Positions 52,960-61,426 are shown, numbered from the stretch's first letter. The stretch is 64,000 nt of DNA from Ammonifex thiophilus (GCF_003368535.1 NZ_QSLN01000002.1:1-64000), one strand, 5' to 3'. Made by a program: numbers and translations. The notes: generated from the sequence alone by a model not told the origin.

Positions 52960-53826
52960 TTACTTCACCGAGGCGGCGATTTCCCTGAGTTCCTCTGGGG
53001 AGAAAGCACCCTCGAGATCGATAAGGGTGAAAAAGACTCCTCCGAACTCCCATTCCAGCACGTTCATCGGCGGAACCGGCACTACCTTGCCGTCCGCCCC
53101 CACCCTGCTCCGTGGCACCCGAACCAGGTAAGCCACTTTCCCATTCACCTCGGTTTTCTGCACTTCCTCGCCCTCGGGGCGCTGCTCGCCAGCGAGCGGA
53201 GAGTAGTTAGTTATGAACAGACGGAGCTGGGGGTCCCCCGAGCGGGGACCAAAAGTCAGCATCGCGTGTCCCCGGCCGGAAATCTCATTCCGGGCCCAGT
53301 CGAGCGCAAGAAGACTCCAGCCGGGAGGGAGGCGGGTGGGTGAGCGAACCGGAAACCCCAGCTGAGCTTCGGCCTGGGCCAGATTATCGGGGGTGGGGGT
53401 TTCCAGCCAGCGCTCCTTCTTGAGAATCTTCCCTCCCCCGCTCTCCAGGTCGTGAAGCAGCGTATCCGTGCTTTCCACCCTTTCCGATGCTTTCCCCCAC
53501 TCCCCCCGCTTTTCCATGACCAGATAACCGATGCCCGAGTCCTCGACTCGGACATACCGGTAGGTGAAGGCCAGCATGGGGTGCATGATATGCATTTCCG
53601 CCCAGGCCCGGAACTGGGGGAAAATGCTCAGGAGCGCCCCGAACAGCAAGACGAACGCTGCCGCAGCAGCGACCAGCCCTTTTTTCCAGCGGGCCCGGCG
53701 CCGTCTCTGCAACGCCGCCACTACTATCTCTGCCGCCCGCTCCCGGCCCAGCCGCACTTCCTCCGCCTCCCGCCGGAGCAAGCGGCGCAGCCTTTCTTCT
53801 AGCGGGTCAAAAGGATTCTGATCCAT
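52960..53826 (-). CDS. Anti-sigma factor-like membrane protein (DUF4367-like)
   Basis: A 288-residue protein: an N-terminal charged, helical cytoplasmic segment (EERLRRLLRREAEEVRLGRER), a basic stretch, one membrane helix (KGLVAAAAAFVLLFGALLSIF), and an extracytoplasmic domain with the DUF4367-like block VRSPTRLPPGWSLLALDW and VQKTEVNGKVAYLV. It overlaps the 3' end of the ECF sigma gene, as anti-sigma genes usually do. It should hold the sigma factor at the membrane. The ATG at 53826 has GAGGTGG upstream. Confidence 0.82.
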   Translation of the reverse strand: MDQNPFDPLEERLRRLLRREAEEVRLGRERAAEIVVAALQRRRRARWKKGLVAAAAAFVLLFGALLSIFPQFRAWAEMHIMHPMLAFTYRYVRVEDSGIGYLVMEKRGEWGKASERVESTDTLLHDLESGGGKILKKERWLETPTPDNLAQAEAQLGFPVRSPTRLPPGWSLLALDWARNEISGRGHAMLTFGPRSGDPQLRLFITNYSPLAGEQRPEGEEVQKTEVNGKVAYLVRVPRSRVGADGKVVPVPPMNVLEWEFGGVFFTLIDLEGAFSPEELREIAASVK

Positions 53827-54397
53827 AAACGCCACCTCGCTTTTTCCCCTTTCCCGTCGGCAGCGGGTCGGTACCATTCAACTCCGCCGCCAGACGGCGG
53901 AGAGCGTAGTGCAGGCGGGATTTCACCGTACCCTCCGGTATCCCCAGCACCCCAGCTATTTCACTTAGGGGGAGTTCATTGAAGTAACGAAGGACCAGCA
54001 CCGCCCGCATCCGAGGGTCCAGCTTCGCTAGTGCCTGCCTTAACCGCCACCTGTCTTCTTCTGCCTCCAACCCCTCTCCCACCGGATCGCTCCCGGTGGC
54101 GAGCTCCCGCATCGAAGGCAGCTCCGGTGCACTACTCCGGTTTTTTCGGGCCAGCTCCCAGCAGGTGCGAGTGAGCAGGCGGCAAAACCAGACGGGAAAA
54201 GCCTGCGGATCGCGCAGTTCCTTGATTTTCAGATAGCACCGAATCAGAGCTTCTTGCGCGGCGTCCTCGGCCAGATCCCGGCGTCCCAGGATGAGGTAGG
54301 CGGTCTTAAGGGCTCGGTCGCCGCATTCCTCCACCAGCTCCTCGAAGGCTCCCGGTTCTCCCCGCTGGACCCGCCGCACCAAAGCAGCAATTTCCAT
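53807..54397 (-). CDS. ECF sigma factor (sigma-70 family)
   Basis: A 196-residue extracytoplasmic-function sigma factor. Region 2 (residues 10-80) has RGEPGAFEELVEECGDRALKTAYLIL and AEDAAQEALIRCYLK. Region 4 has LDPRMRAVLVLRYFNELPLSEIAGVLGIPEGTVKSRLHYALRRL. The ATG at 54397 (MEIAALVRRVQRG) is preceded by GAGAGGGGAA. An upstream extension of the frame to 54637 has no family similarity. Its regulon probably includes its own operon; no clear ECF promoter is recognised upstream. Confidence 0.94.
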   Translation of the reverse strand: MEIAALVRRVQRGEPGAFEELVEECGDRALKTAYLILGRRDLAEDAAQEALIRCYLKIKELRDPQAFPVWFCRLLTRTCWELARKNRSSAPELPSMRELATGSDPVGEGLEAEEDRWRLRQALAKLDPRMRAVLVLRYFNELPLSEIAGVLGIPEGTVKSRLHYALRRLAAELNGTDPLPTGKGKKRGGVYGSESF

Positions 54398-54700
54398 TCC
54401 CACTTCCCCTCTCCGGGAAGGAGCCCTTTCCACCATAATAAGAGGAGCAGTGGAGGGAAAAGGTTCAAAATCTCGGTACCGGAAAAACCCGTCCGGTTGG
54501 AGAAGAAGAAGGCGATATGGCTTCTCGCACTTCAGCGAGTGCCTAGAGCGGTGCCGGGCACGAGCTCGCCCAATTGGAGGCGCGCCCCTCTTCGCCCGTA
54601 GTCTCCAGGAAGGACGGCTGGAAAAAAAGATTGGCATCAGTGGCCGCGCTATTTAGAACGCTGTTTAAATAAAGAAAAGTGAAGGGTGAGGAAGCTTTTA

Positions 54701-55384
54701 ATGGAACAGGGTAAAAGTCACCTTCTTCCGCCCCTGTGGGCCCTCTACCTGGGGCAGGCCCTGTTGGGCGCGCTGGCCTTCGCCGCTTTCTGGTGGGTGC
54801 ACACCCGCTACCACCTTCCCTGGGAAGCTCTGACGCGCGTGGGCCCGCCAGGGCAGGTGCTGGCCTTCGGGATAGGGGGAGGCGCGGGACTAATCGCCTT
54901 CGTGGCCGCGACCTATTTCCTTCTGCTCCGGCGACTGCCGGAGAGGTTCTGGTTCGATCCGGCCGTTTTAGCCTTGACAGAGCTCAGCGGCCTGCACCTT
55001 GTCTTTCTCTTGCTCCTCACCGCCTTAATCGAAGAGACCCTTTTCCGAGCGGCGTTGCAGAACCTACTCCTTCTGCGCCTGGGCTCGGTGCCGGTGGCAA
55101 TAGGAGCAGCTGCGGCCCTCTTCACCGGCGCCCACCTCCGCTACCTGGCCCGTCCCCTCCTGGCGGGCATGGCGCTGATCCTAGGGGGAGCTCTGGGCTG
55201 GCTTTACTGGTACACCGGCAGCCTCTGGACGGCGGTCATCGCCCATTTTCTCTACGACCTGCTCGCGGTTCAACTCCTCAAGAAAGGCTGGCTGCTCCCA
55301 AAAGTGCCAGCTGATCTTTTTGCCCGAGCCGCTCTGCCGGAGAAGGAAGAGAGTCAGCCCGGTGAAGGCCGCTTAAAAGGCTAA
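54701..55384 (+). CDS. CPBP family intramembrane metalloprotease
   Basis: A 227-residue membrane protein with about six helices and the CPBP/Abi motifs: EETLFRAALQNLLL (EExxxR), a second His in FTGAHLRYLARPL, and HFLYDLLAVQL at the end. It is a Rce1-like predicted protease. The ATG at 54701 has GAGGAAG six bases upstream; a GTG at 54686 is an alternative. The gene diverges from the ECF sigma factor and overlaps the convergent YdcF gene by 107 bases. Confidence 0.85.
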   Translation: MEQGKSHLLPPLWALYLGQALLGALAFAAFWWVHTRYHLPWEALTRVGPPGQVLAFGIGGGAGLIAFVAATYFLLLRRLPERFWFDPAVLALTELSGLHLVFLLLLTALIEETLFRAALQNLLLLRLGSVPVAIGAAAALFTGAHLRYLARPLLAGMALILGGALGWLYWYTGSLWTAVIAHFLYDLLAVQLLKKGWLLPKVPADLFARAALPEKEESQPGEGRLKG

Positions 55385-55970
55385 CCAGGTTGGCAAGGGC
55401 TTCCCGCAAAACCAGCGGCGGCCGCACCAGCACGGTCTCTTTAACCCCGGCACCGCTGGCCTCTATCCCCATCGCCTCGGCCTCGCGCAGGGCCCGCCAC
55501 AGGTGGAAGTCATGGGTGACAATGATGGCCCGCCGCCAGCCGTGTGCCCGCATGATAGAGCGCGCTCCCAGCAAATTTTCCCTGGTGTTGCGGGAAGCGG
55601 TCTCGGCGTAGAGGGCCGAAGCCGGAATTCCGCGGGCCAGCAAAAAATTTTTACCCGCTTCGCCCTCCGGCGTGGGATTGTACTCCCCCACTCCTCCGGT
55701 GACGATGATAACCGGGGCGTAACCTTGACGGTAGAGCTCGGCGGCCAGAAGCAGGCGCTCCTGGAAAGCCGGGCTGGGACCTTGGGGCCAGACCGCGGCT
55801 CCCAAGACGATAATGGCATCGGCAGGCTGGGGCTGCGCCAGACGGCCGAACCGCTCGGTGTAGCAATAAAGCCCGGCCAACAGGGACAGAAGCAAGAGTA
55901 AAAGCAGGGCCAAGACGGCAGCCACCCGGACGACCGCCACCCGGAATTTGGTAGCGTCCTTACCCAACAA
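55278..55970 (-). CDS. YdcF/SanA-like DUF218 membrane protein
   Basis: A 230-residue protein with one N-terminal membrane helix (ALLLLLLLSLLAGLYCY) and a DUF218 domain: ADAIIVLGAAVWPQGPSPAFQERLLLAAEL, VIIVTGGVGEY, and TASRNTRENLLGARSIMRAHG followed by IVTHDFHLWRALREAEAMG. The family is involved in envelope barrier functions; no reaction is certain. The 3' end lies inside the opposite-strand CPBP gene, so one of the two C-termini may be poorly conserved. Confidence 0.88.
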   Translation of the reverse strand: MLGKDATKFRVAVVRVAAVLALLLLLLLSLLAGLYCYTERFGRLAQPQPADAIIVLGAAVWPQGPSPAFQERLLLAAELYRQGYAPVIIVTGGVGEYNPTPEGEAGKNFLLARGIPASALYAETASRNTRENLLGARSIMRAHGWRRAIIVTHDFHLWRALREAEAMGIEASGAGVKETVLVRPPLVLREALANLVSLLSGLHRADSLPSPAERLGQKDQLALLGAASLS

Positions 55971-56075
55971 TTCAACCAGCGCTCCTCTACACCGCGAGGT
56001 TTAAGCCCGGCGACCGGGGCGCAAAAGCCAGTATTTGACCAAGTCGTTCACCACCAGGGATTGGAATTTTTTTAA
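55971..56075. other. Short region before the HEARO-like remnant, no gene
   Basis: On the minus strand this follows the stop at 56076 and runs into GCCCCGGTCGCCGGGC-like inverted bases near 56010. This could be a degraded element end. Nothing else is recognised. Confidence 0.2.
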
Positions 56076-56282
56076 TCAACTGCCCCTCCGGCATATCTCC
56101 ACCAACCTTTCACCGGTCTTCTCCGCCCAGGTAGCCAGGCTCCAGATGAAGCCTATCCATTTGTCGTTTTCTCTTTTGACCGGCCTTACGACCTTAGCCC
56201 AGACCCACTGCCTCTCTCCCACACATATCCGGAGGTAGAGTTCTCCTTTAAGCCAGACGAAGCGGAGGTTGAGGTTTCCCTC
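56076..56282 (-). pseudogene. Possible TnpB-type transposase fragment downstream of the second HEARO
   Basis: About 68 codons read EGNLNLRFVWLKGELYLRI, then WVWAKVVRPVKRENDKWIGF, and end in a stop at 56076. The alternating hydrophobic pattern resembles the N-terminal beta-barrel part of TnpB-like nucleases, but no catalytic motif is present. It has no start codon of its own: the frame runs in from the HEARO-like RNA region. It is probably the remains of an element ORF. The assignment to TnpB is weak. Confidence 0.3.
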
Positions 56283-56289
56283 TGTGTCT

Positions 56290-56415
56290 TTACGGGCCCG
56301 GGACTCTCCCCAGCCAGTTTTCAGCATACCACCAGGTTGTAGAGCCTGGAGCTGGAGGAGCGCCCCAGGGCACAAACTTTGACTCCTCCGGCAACGTATG
56401 GCCTTCATCCGCCAG
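56290..56415 (-). ncRNA. Second HEARO-like RNA copy, without iscB
   Basis: Two blocks match the IscB omega-RNA region at 33.1 kb in the same order and strand. GCTCCTCCAGCTCCAGGC (minus strand of 56344-56361) is identical to 33054-33071. GGATGAAGGCCATACGTT (56393-56410) differs by one base from 33106-33123. They are 31 bases apart here and 34 there. Around them, GGTTGNA-type and CTGGGGAGAGTC segments are also alike. The 3' half with the two tetraloop hairpins is absent, and no IscB follows. Confidence 0.72.
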
Positions 56416-56614
56416 GTTGACCACTTAGCAAAATAGTATCATGGGGTATCCGGGCAGGAAAACACCTGGTACCTGACCAGACCTGAAAAAGAGGCTCAGC
56501 AAATTTCAGGAGCCCAAGGTCAAAGCCCCGAATTCTAGCAAGAGCAGCAGGAAAAAGTAAGGGTAACCGTCGAATATGATTTAATACACTCACGGGTGCG
56601 GGAGGTGAAGGCCG
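56416..56614 (+). other. Intergenic region upstream of the bifunctional nuclease gene
   Basis: About 200 bases with no credible gene. AT-rich TATGATTTAATACAC at about 56575-56590 lies some 30-40 bases before the nuclease start and may hold its promoter, but no clear -35 box is seen. Confidence 0.3.
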
Positions 56615-57076
56615 ATGATCCCGGTCAAGGTGAAGGAGATAGCCTTCGACATCGCCATGAATCCCGTGCTGCTGCTGACCGATGAGGCGGGCAAGAGGCT
56701 TCTGCCCATCTGGATCGGTCCCTTCGAGGCCCACTCTATCGCCTTGGCCTTGGAGGGGGCCAGTATAGGCCGACCTTTAACCCACGACCTGCTGAAGTCC
56801 GTCTGCGAACAGCTAGGGGCAGAGGTCAAGAGCGTGGTGATAACCGATGTACGCGATGGCACTTACTACGCCGAGCTCCACCTTAAGATAAACGACCGGG
56901 AAGCGATAATCGACGCGCGCCCCAGTGATGCCGTAGCTCTGGCCCTTCGCACAGTCTCCCCCATATACATAACGGAAAAAGTAGCCGATTACACCCTAAC
57001 CCCGGAAGAACTTTACAGCCCCGAGACAGAAGAAGCCCGGATACTCCGCCTTCCCGAAGAAAAGAAGCTTCACTAA
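56615..57076 (+). CDS. Bifunctional nuclease family protein (DUF151)
   Basis: A 153-residue protein of the bifunctional nuclease (BFN/DUF151) family. It has VLLLTDEAGKRLLPIWIGPFEAHSIALAL, VVITDVRDGTYYAELHLKI and IDARPSDAVALALR. Homologues have RNase/DNase activity in plants; bacterial roles are not settled. A UVR-type extension seen in some homologues is absent. GGAGGTG lies seven bases before the ATG. It is monocistronic with its own terminator. Confidence 0.93.
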   Translation: MIPVKVKEIAFDIAMNPVLLLTDEAGKRLLPIWIGPFEAHSIALALEGASIGRPLTHDLLKSVCEQLGAEVKSVVITDVRDGTYYAELHLKINDREAIIDARPSDAVALALRTVSPIYITEKVADYTLTPEELYSPETEEARILRLPEEKKLH

Positions 57077-57086
57077 AATAAACTCC

Positions 57087-57116
57087 AAAAGGCGGCCTTT
57101 TAAGGCCGCCTTAAAT
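57087..57116 (+). terminator. Bidirectional terminator
   Basis: AAGGCGGCC and GGCCGCCTT form a 9-bp stem with a 6-base loop between the convergent nuclease and uppP genes, with A/T stretches on both sides. Confidence 0.85.
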
Positions 57117-57122
57117 TTGACT

Positions 57123-57911
57123 CTAGTGCAACCGCAGCAGGAAGATAAAGATTACGCCGGCTCCTAAAAGAAATCTGTACCAGACGAAGATATTAAAGTT
57201 GTGTGTGGTTACGAAGCGCAGGAGGAAAGCTATGGCGGCAAAGCCGGTTATTGCTGCCGCCGCCACGCCACTAAAGAAGAAGAGATTGAGGTCACCAGGG
57301 CTCAAGTCTTTAAGCTTCAGAACACCTGCCCCCAAGATGATGGGAGTGGAGAGTAAGAAAGAGAAGCGCGTGGCCGCCTCCCGGTTGATCCCCAAGGCAC
57401 GCGCCGCAGCTATGGTGACCCCTGAGCGAGAAACGCCGGGGATGATGGCGAAAGCTTGAGCCAGGCCGATTAACAGCGCCTCCTGCCATCTGATCCCCCA
57501 GAGGTTAATCTGCTTCCGTCCTTTGTGATCCGCCAGATAAAGTAAGAGTCCCATGAGAATAAGCATGAGGCCCACTAGCCAGGGGGTCCGGAAGACCGTT
57601 TCTGCCTGGTGTTCCAGTGCCAAGCCCGCCAAGCCTCCGGGAATGGTGGCTAGAACCAAGTACCAGAAGAGGCGGCCTTCCCTTGAACTTGCCTGCCTAA
57701 ATCCTTTCTGGATGAGTTCCAGCCAATCCCGCCAGAAGTAAGCGACCACCGCTATGAGCGTCCCCAGGTGCAGCGCCACGTCGAACGTAAGGCCCGGATC
57801 GGGCCAGCTAAAAAGCCACGGAACCAGTACTAGATGCGCCGAACTGGAAATGGGAAGGAACTCTCCCAGGCCCTGAACCACTCCTAGCACGATAGCCTCC
57901 ACTATTCCCAA
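57123..57911 (-). CDS. uppP: Undecaprenyl-diphosphatase
   Basis: The 262-residue membrane enzyme recycles the lipid carrier for cell-wall synthesis and can confer bacitracin resistance. It has the family start IVEAIVLGVVQGLGEFLPISSSAHLVL with the catalytic Glu and Ser motifs, and later IGLAQAFAIIPGVSRSG containing the PGxSRSG motif. About eight membrane helices are predicted. It is oriented toward the nuclease terminator and is monocistronic. Confidence 0.96.
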   Translation of the reverse strand: MGIVEAIVLGVVQGLGEFLPISSSAHLVLVPWLFSWPDPGLTFDVALHLGTLIAVVAYFWRDWLELIQKGFRQASSREGRLFWYLVLATIPGGLAGLALEHQAETVFRTPWLVGLMLILMGLLLYLADHKGRKQINLWGIRWQEALLIGLAQAFAIIPGVSRSGVTIAAARALGINREAATRFSFLLSTPIILGAGVLKLKDLSPGDLNLFFFSGVAAAAITGFAAIAFLLRFVTTHNFNIFVWYRFLLGAGVIFIFLLRLH

Positions 57912-57990
57912 GCGCTCTTCCCCCTCTGCCCGCAGAGAAAACTAACTAGTGCCATTCTACGCTGGACTCCCTCTTTCCTGTTGGAAAGAG

Positions 57991-58031
57991 CTTAAAAAAT
58001 ATTTAAGGACCCCGCCTCAATGCGGGGTCCT
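57991..58031 (-). terminator. Terminator of the acetate operon
   Basis: On the minus strand AGGACCCCGC and GCGGGGTCCT form a 10-bp stem followed by TAAATATTTTTT. It follows the acs stop. Confidence 0.9.
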
Positions 58032-58048
58032 CTTAGAGCTCCAGAGCT

Positions 58049-60127
58049 TTATTCACCGGTAGCCGCCGTCTCACGCAAGGCGGCTTTTATCTGCTGGTAG
58101 GCCTTAGTGGCTTCCTCCACCGCCACCCCGTCCTCCAGAGTGGTGATGTCGCCCAGCGGCTGGCCGTGAATCACCGCCCGCAGGATGCGACGCATGATTT
58201 TGCCGCTACGGGTCTTGGGCAGGTTATCCACGAAGACTATTACCGCATCGGTGGCTACGATGGGACCAATGACTTTGCGCAGGTGCTGCTTGATCTCGTC
58301 CACCAACTCTGGCTCGCCCATGAAACCGTGGCGCAGTACGGTGAAGATGACCGGGACCTCTCCCTTGACCGGGTCGGGACGGCCCACGCAGGCAGCTTCC
58401 GCCACTGCCGGGTGCAACACCATGGCCGACTCCACCTCTGCCGTACCGATGCGGTGACCCGCAATCTTCAAAACGTCGTCGGCCCGCCCCAGCACCCAGA
58501 TGTAGCCGTCCGGGTCTTTAACGGCAAAGTCGGAAGTGCAGAACTTGCCCTTGAACCTGCTCCAGTAAGTATCAATGTAGCGCTGCGGATCCTTGTAGAT
58601 CGTCATCATCATAGCCGGCCAGGGGGTGGTAACCACCAGGTGACCGCGAACCCCCGGCGGGCAGGGCTTACCTTCATCGTCTACCACTTCTACGTCGACA
58701 CCAGGGATGGGGAAGCCGTTGGTTCCGGGCTTGAGGGGGTAAATCTTCCCCAGACCCGGGGTGTGGGCCAGGATCATCTGGCCGGTCTCAGTCATCCACC
58801 AGCAACTGGAGGCCACGATGTCCTCCTTACCCAGGTTGCGGAAGTACCAGTTGAAAGCTTCGGGGTTGATAGGCTCGCCCACCGTGTTGACGATGCGCAG
58901 GGTGGAAAGATCGTAGCGGTGCACAAACTCTTCGGGGAACTTCATGAGCATGCGCACCGCCGTGGGAGCGGTGTAGAAAACCGTCACCCCGTGCCGGTGA
59001 ATGATGCTCCACCAGCGGTCAGGGGCCGGATAGTCGGGAGCCCCTTCGTAGATCACGGAAGTAACCCCCAGCATCAGAGGACCGTAAATTACGTAGCTAT
59101 GCCCGGTGATCCAGCCCACGTCTGCCGTGCACCAGTAAACGTCCTCGTCGTTGAGGTCGAAAATGAGCTTGGCGGAGGCGTAGACACCTACGGCGTAGCC
59201 CCCTACCGAGTGCTGGACCCCTTTAGGCGTACCCGTGGTCCCGGAGGTGTAGAGGATAAAGCTAAAGTCCTCCGAGCTGCAAGGCACCGGCTCTACCTGC
59301 ACGTTGCGGCTGATGCCTCTCACGAAGCGGTGGTGCCACAGATCGCGCTCCTCTTCCCAGGCCAGGTTCTCCAGCCCCACGCGCCTCACCACGATGACGT
59401 GCTCCACCTTGTGCCCTTTCTCGGCACAAATGCGCACCGCCTCGTCCACCATGGGTTTCAAGGGTATGACCCGACCCCGGCGGTAAAGGCCGTCGGCAGT
59501 GACTATGATACGCGAACCGGCATCCAGAACCCGCTGGGCCAGGGCCTGGGCGCTGAAACCGGAAAAGACAATGCTATGAGCCGCTCCCAGGCGCTGCACT
59601 GCCAGCATGTAATAAACCATTTCCGGAATCATGGGGAGGTAGAGGGTGATAACCTCTCCCTTGCGCACCCGGAGCTTTTCCCTTAAAGCAAAGGCCAAGC
59701 GGTTCGACTCCCGGTAAAGGTCGTGGTAGGTGATCTTCCTTACCTCTTTGGGCTCGCGCTTTACCTCATCCCAGGGCTCCCCTTCCCAGATGAAGGCCAC
59801 CTTGTGCTTCCTGCCTTGCTTGATCTGCCAGTCAACGGCCAAATAAGCCAGGTTGGTCTCTCCCCCTACAAACCAGCGGTAGAAGGGAGGATTGCTATCA
59901 TCCAGCACCTTGTCCCACTTTTTGAACCAGGGAAGTTTCTCGGCCCACTCTGCCCAAAAAGCTTCTATGGCCGCTTTATCCTTAACGGTTTCGGCATGAA
60001 AGCGCTTGTATTCCTCCGCACTCCAGACCCTGTCCTGCCAACTGGGAGGCACGATGCGGTGGTCGAATTCCTCATAGATCTTCTCCTGAGCGCCCGCTTC
60101 CAGCGGCCGCGCCGCCTCCTGAGCCAT
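58049..60127 (-). CDS. acs: Acetyl-CoA synthetase (acetate-CoA ligase, AMP-forming)
   Basis: The 692-residue enzyme activates acetate to acetyl-CoA with ATP. Its N-terminal ACS domain is followed by the adenylation core (FILYTSGTTGTPKGVQHSVGGY, CTADVGWITGHSYVIYGPL, WWMTETGQM) and the hinge GRADDVLKIAGHRIGTAEVE. The C-terminal LPKTRSGKIMRRILRA contains the catalytic Lys, which can be acetylated in homologues. It is slightly longer than the usual 650 residues because of an N-terminal extension. It lies 177 bases downstream of the FlK-like thioesterase gene, with GGAGGAGGGGG before the ATG. Confidence 0.96.
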   Translation of the reverse strand: MAQEAARPLEAGAQEKIYEEFDHRIVPPSWQDRVWSAEEYKRFHAETVKDKAAIEAFWAEWAEKLPWFKKWDKVLDDSNPPFYRWFVGGETNLAYLAVDWQIKQGRKHKVAFIWEGEPWDEVKREPKEVRKITYHDLYRESNRLAFALREKLRVRKGEVITLYLPMIPEMVYYMLAVQRLGAAHSIVFSGFSAQALAQRVLDAGSRIIVTADGLYRRGRVIPLKPMVDEAVRICAEKGHKVEHVIVVRRVGLENLAWEEERDLWHHRFVRGISRNVQVEPVPCSSEDFSFILYTSGTTGTPKGVQHSVGGYAVGVYASAKLIFDLNDEDVYWCTADVGWITGHSYVIYGPLMLGVTSVIYEGAPDYPAPDRWWSIIHRHGVTVFYTAPTAVRMLMKFPEEFVHRYDLSTLRIVNTVGEPINPEAFNWYFRNLGKEDIVASSCWWMTETGQMILAHTPGLGKIYPLKPGTNGFPIPGVDVEVVDDEGKPCPPGVRGHLVVTTPWPAMMMTIYKDPQRYIDTYWSRFKGKFCTSDFAVKDPDGYIWVLGRADDVLKIAGHRIGTAEVESAMVLHPAVAEAACVGRPDPVKGEVPVIFTVLRHGFMGEPELVDEIKQHLRKVIGPIVATDAVIVFVDNLPKTRSGKIMRRILRAVIHGQPLGDITTLEDGVAVEEATKAYQQIKAALRETAATGE

Positions 60128-60304
60128 GGCTACTTTACCCCCTCCTCCGTTTCACCCTATAAATCCTTGCCTCTAATCTTAAGTCCCCACAGGAACAAGG
60201 CCAAGCAAAGCGCAGTTAACGGTCGAATAGGCGAGGGGAGCGGTCATTTCTTCTCCCCGACCGGTTAAAAAACGAAACTACTGTTTCATGAAGCAGAACC
60301 CGCC
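60128..60304 (-). other. acs upstream region with a weak terminator
   Basis: The 177 bases between the thioesterase gene and acs hold a weak hairpin (60266-60290 on the minus strand, arms GAAAC/GTTTC followed by GTTTTTT). Attenuation or a separate acs promoter is therefore possible. No clear -35/-10 pair is identified. Confidence 0.35.
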
Positions 60305-60697
60305 TCAACCGGAGCGCTTAGATTGGGCCTTGGCCAGAAACTTGGCCACGTCCACCAAGACGCGTTCATGTCTTCCCCTGCCTATAACCTCTACCTGGTC
60401 CCGGGCCTCCACCCGGAAGACCAGCCTTCTCCCCTCCACCTCCACCAGCTCGGCCACCGCCGTGACCTCCATGCCCACCGGTGTAGGGGCCAAATGCTCG
60501 ATTTCCGCCTTAACGCCGACGGTGGTGGCCTCGGGCGGCAGAGCCCCGGCCACTGCCGCTACCGCTGCCGCCTCCATGAGGGCTAGAAGGCGGGGGGTGG
60601 CCAGCACGGGCACAGTGCCGCTCCCCTGAACGATAGCCGTATCCTCCTCCTTTACCATCCAAGTGGCTGTGCCCCGTAAGCCCACCGACAAACCCAA
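60305..60697 (-). CDS. FlK-like hot-dog thioesterase
   Basis: A 130-residue single hot-dog domain close to the fluoroacetyl-CoA thioesterase family. The catalytic triad of FlK (Thr42, Glu50, His76) is matched at the same spacing by Thr34, Glu42 and His68, in VLATPRLLALMEAA and IEHLAPTPVGM. The C-terminal half has GRRLVFRVEARDQVEVIG. Family members often hydrolyse small acyl-CoAs. Placed between the acetate regulator/exonuclease genes and acs, it may trim acyl-CoA by-products (inference). The start is TTG behind GGGGGAG. Confidence 0.85.
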   Translation of the reverse strand: MGLSVGLRGTATWMVKEEDTAIVQGSGTVPVLATPRLLALMEAAAVAAVAGALPPEATTVGVKAEIEHLAPTPVGMEVTAVAELVEVEGRRLVFRVEARDQVEVIGRGRHERVLVDVAKFLAKAQSKRSG

Positions 60698-60709
60698 TTT
60701 TTCTCCCCC

Positions 60710-61414
60710 CTAGCAATGCCGGAGTTTTAACCAGAGAAAACTACGGAGGTCGCGCAAAGTGCGCACCCCTTTTTCTTTAAGCCGCTCCCGAAGCTTGAGC
60801 CACATGTGGGCGTGGATCAGAGCATCCCCTAAAGCCGTGTGCCGCCCCTTCAGGTCAACCTCGAGATAACGGGCTATCTCGTCCATCGTGGCGTGCTCCC
60901 ACCGGGCATCCAAAGCCCGGGCTACAGTCCACACGTCCAAAAAGGCCTGCTCGCTGAGCCTCCCGTGGGGCTTAAGGGCCTGATTCAGAAAGGCCAGGTC
61001 GAAAGCCACGTTGAAGCCCAGAGGAAAGCCGCGGGAAAGGTAGGTTAGAAAGAGGGGAAGAACGGCACCGAGGGGAGGAGCATACCTGAGTAGCTCGGAG
61101 CTTATTCCGGTCAGCTCTTCTACCAGCGGCGGCACCCGGCGCCCCGGCCGCACCAGTTGATCGAAAGCCGGGTAAAGAAGCTCGTTGCCGCGCAGACGCA
61201 CCGCCCCCAAAGCAATGATCTCATCTCCCGCACCGGGCTTAAGCCCAGTGGTCTCCAGGTCGAAGGCCACCATCTCTACCTCTTCCAGGGGCAGGTCCAG
61301 CTCGCGCCTCCGGTTGATCCTTTCCACCAACTCCCGCAGAGCCGAGGGTCGCGGGGACCGGGCGTTCAAACGCCAGGCCATGACCAATGTTCGCCGCAAG
61401 TAACCGTAAGCCAT
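60710..61414 (-). CDS. DnaQ-like 3'-5' exonuclease
   Basis: A 234-residue DEDD-type exonuclease resembling the DNA polymerase III epsilon subunit. Exo I is VAFDLETTGLKPGAGDEIIALGAV, Exo II GFNVAFDLAFLNQAL, and Exo III HTALGDALIHAHMWLKL. The N-terminal 45 residues are extra. In several bacteria such a gene follows a cNMP/CBS/DUF294 protein next to an acetate permease, as here. Its exact substrate and link to acetate use are not known. Confidence 0.9.
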   Translation of the reverse strand: MAYGYLRRTLVMAWRLNARSPRPSALRELVERINRRRELDLPLEEVEMVAFDLETTGLKPGAGDEIIALGAVRLRGNELLYPAFDQLVRPGRRVPPLVEELTGISSELLRYAPPLGAVLPLFLTYLSRGFPLGFNVAFDLAFLNQALKPHGRLSEQAFLDVWTVARALDARWEHATMDEIARYLEVDLKGRHTALGDALIHAHMWLKLRERLKEKGVRTLRDLRSFLWLKLRHC

Positions 61415-61426
61415 AACCGTCCCCTC

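Noticed and set aside
54398-54637. N-terminal extension of the ECF sigma frame
   Set aside because: No family similarity, and the inner ATG has a strong ribosome site.
58166-59686. 506-codon plus-strand frame opposite acs
   Set aside because: Shadow frame with atypical His/Val/Gly-rich composition.
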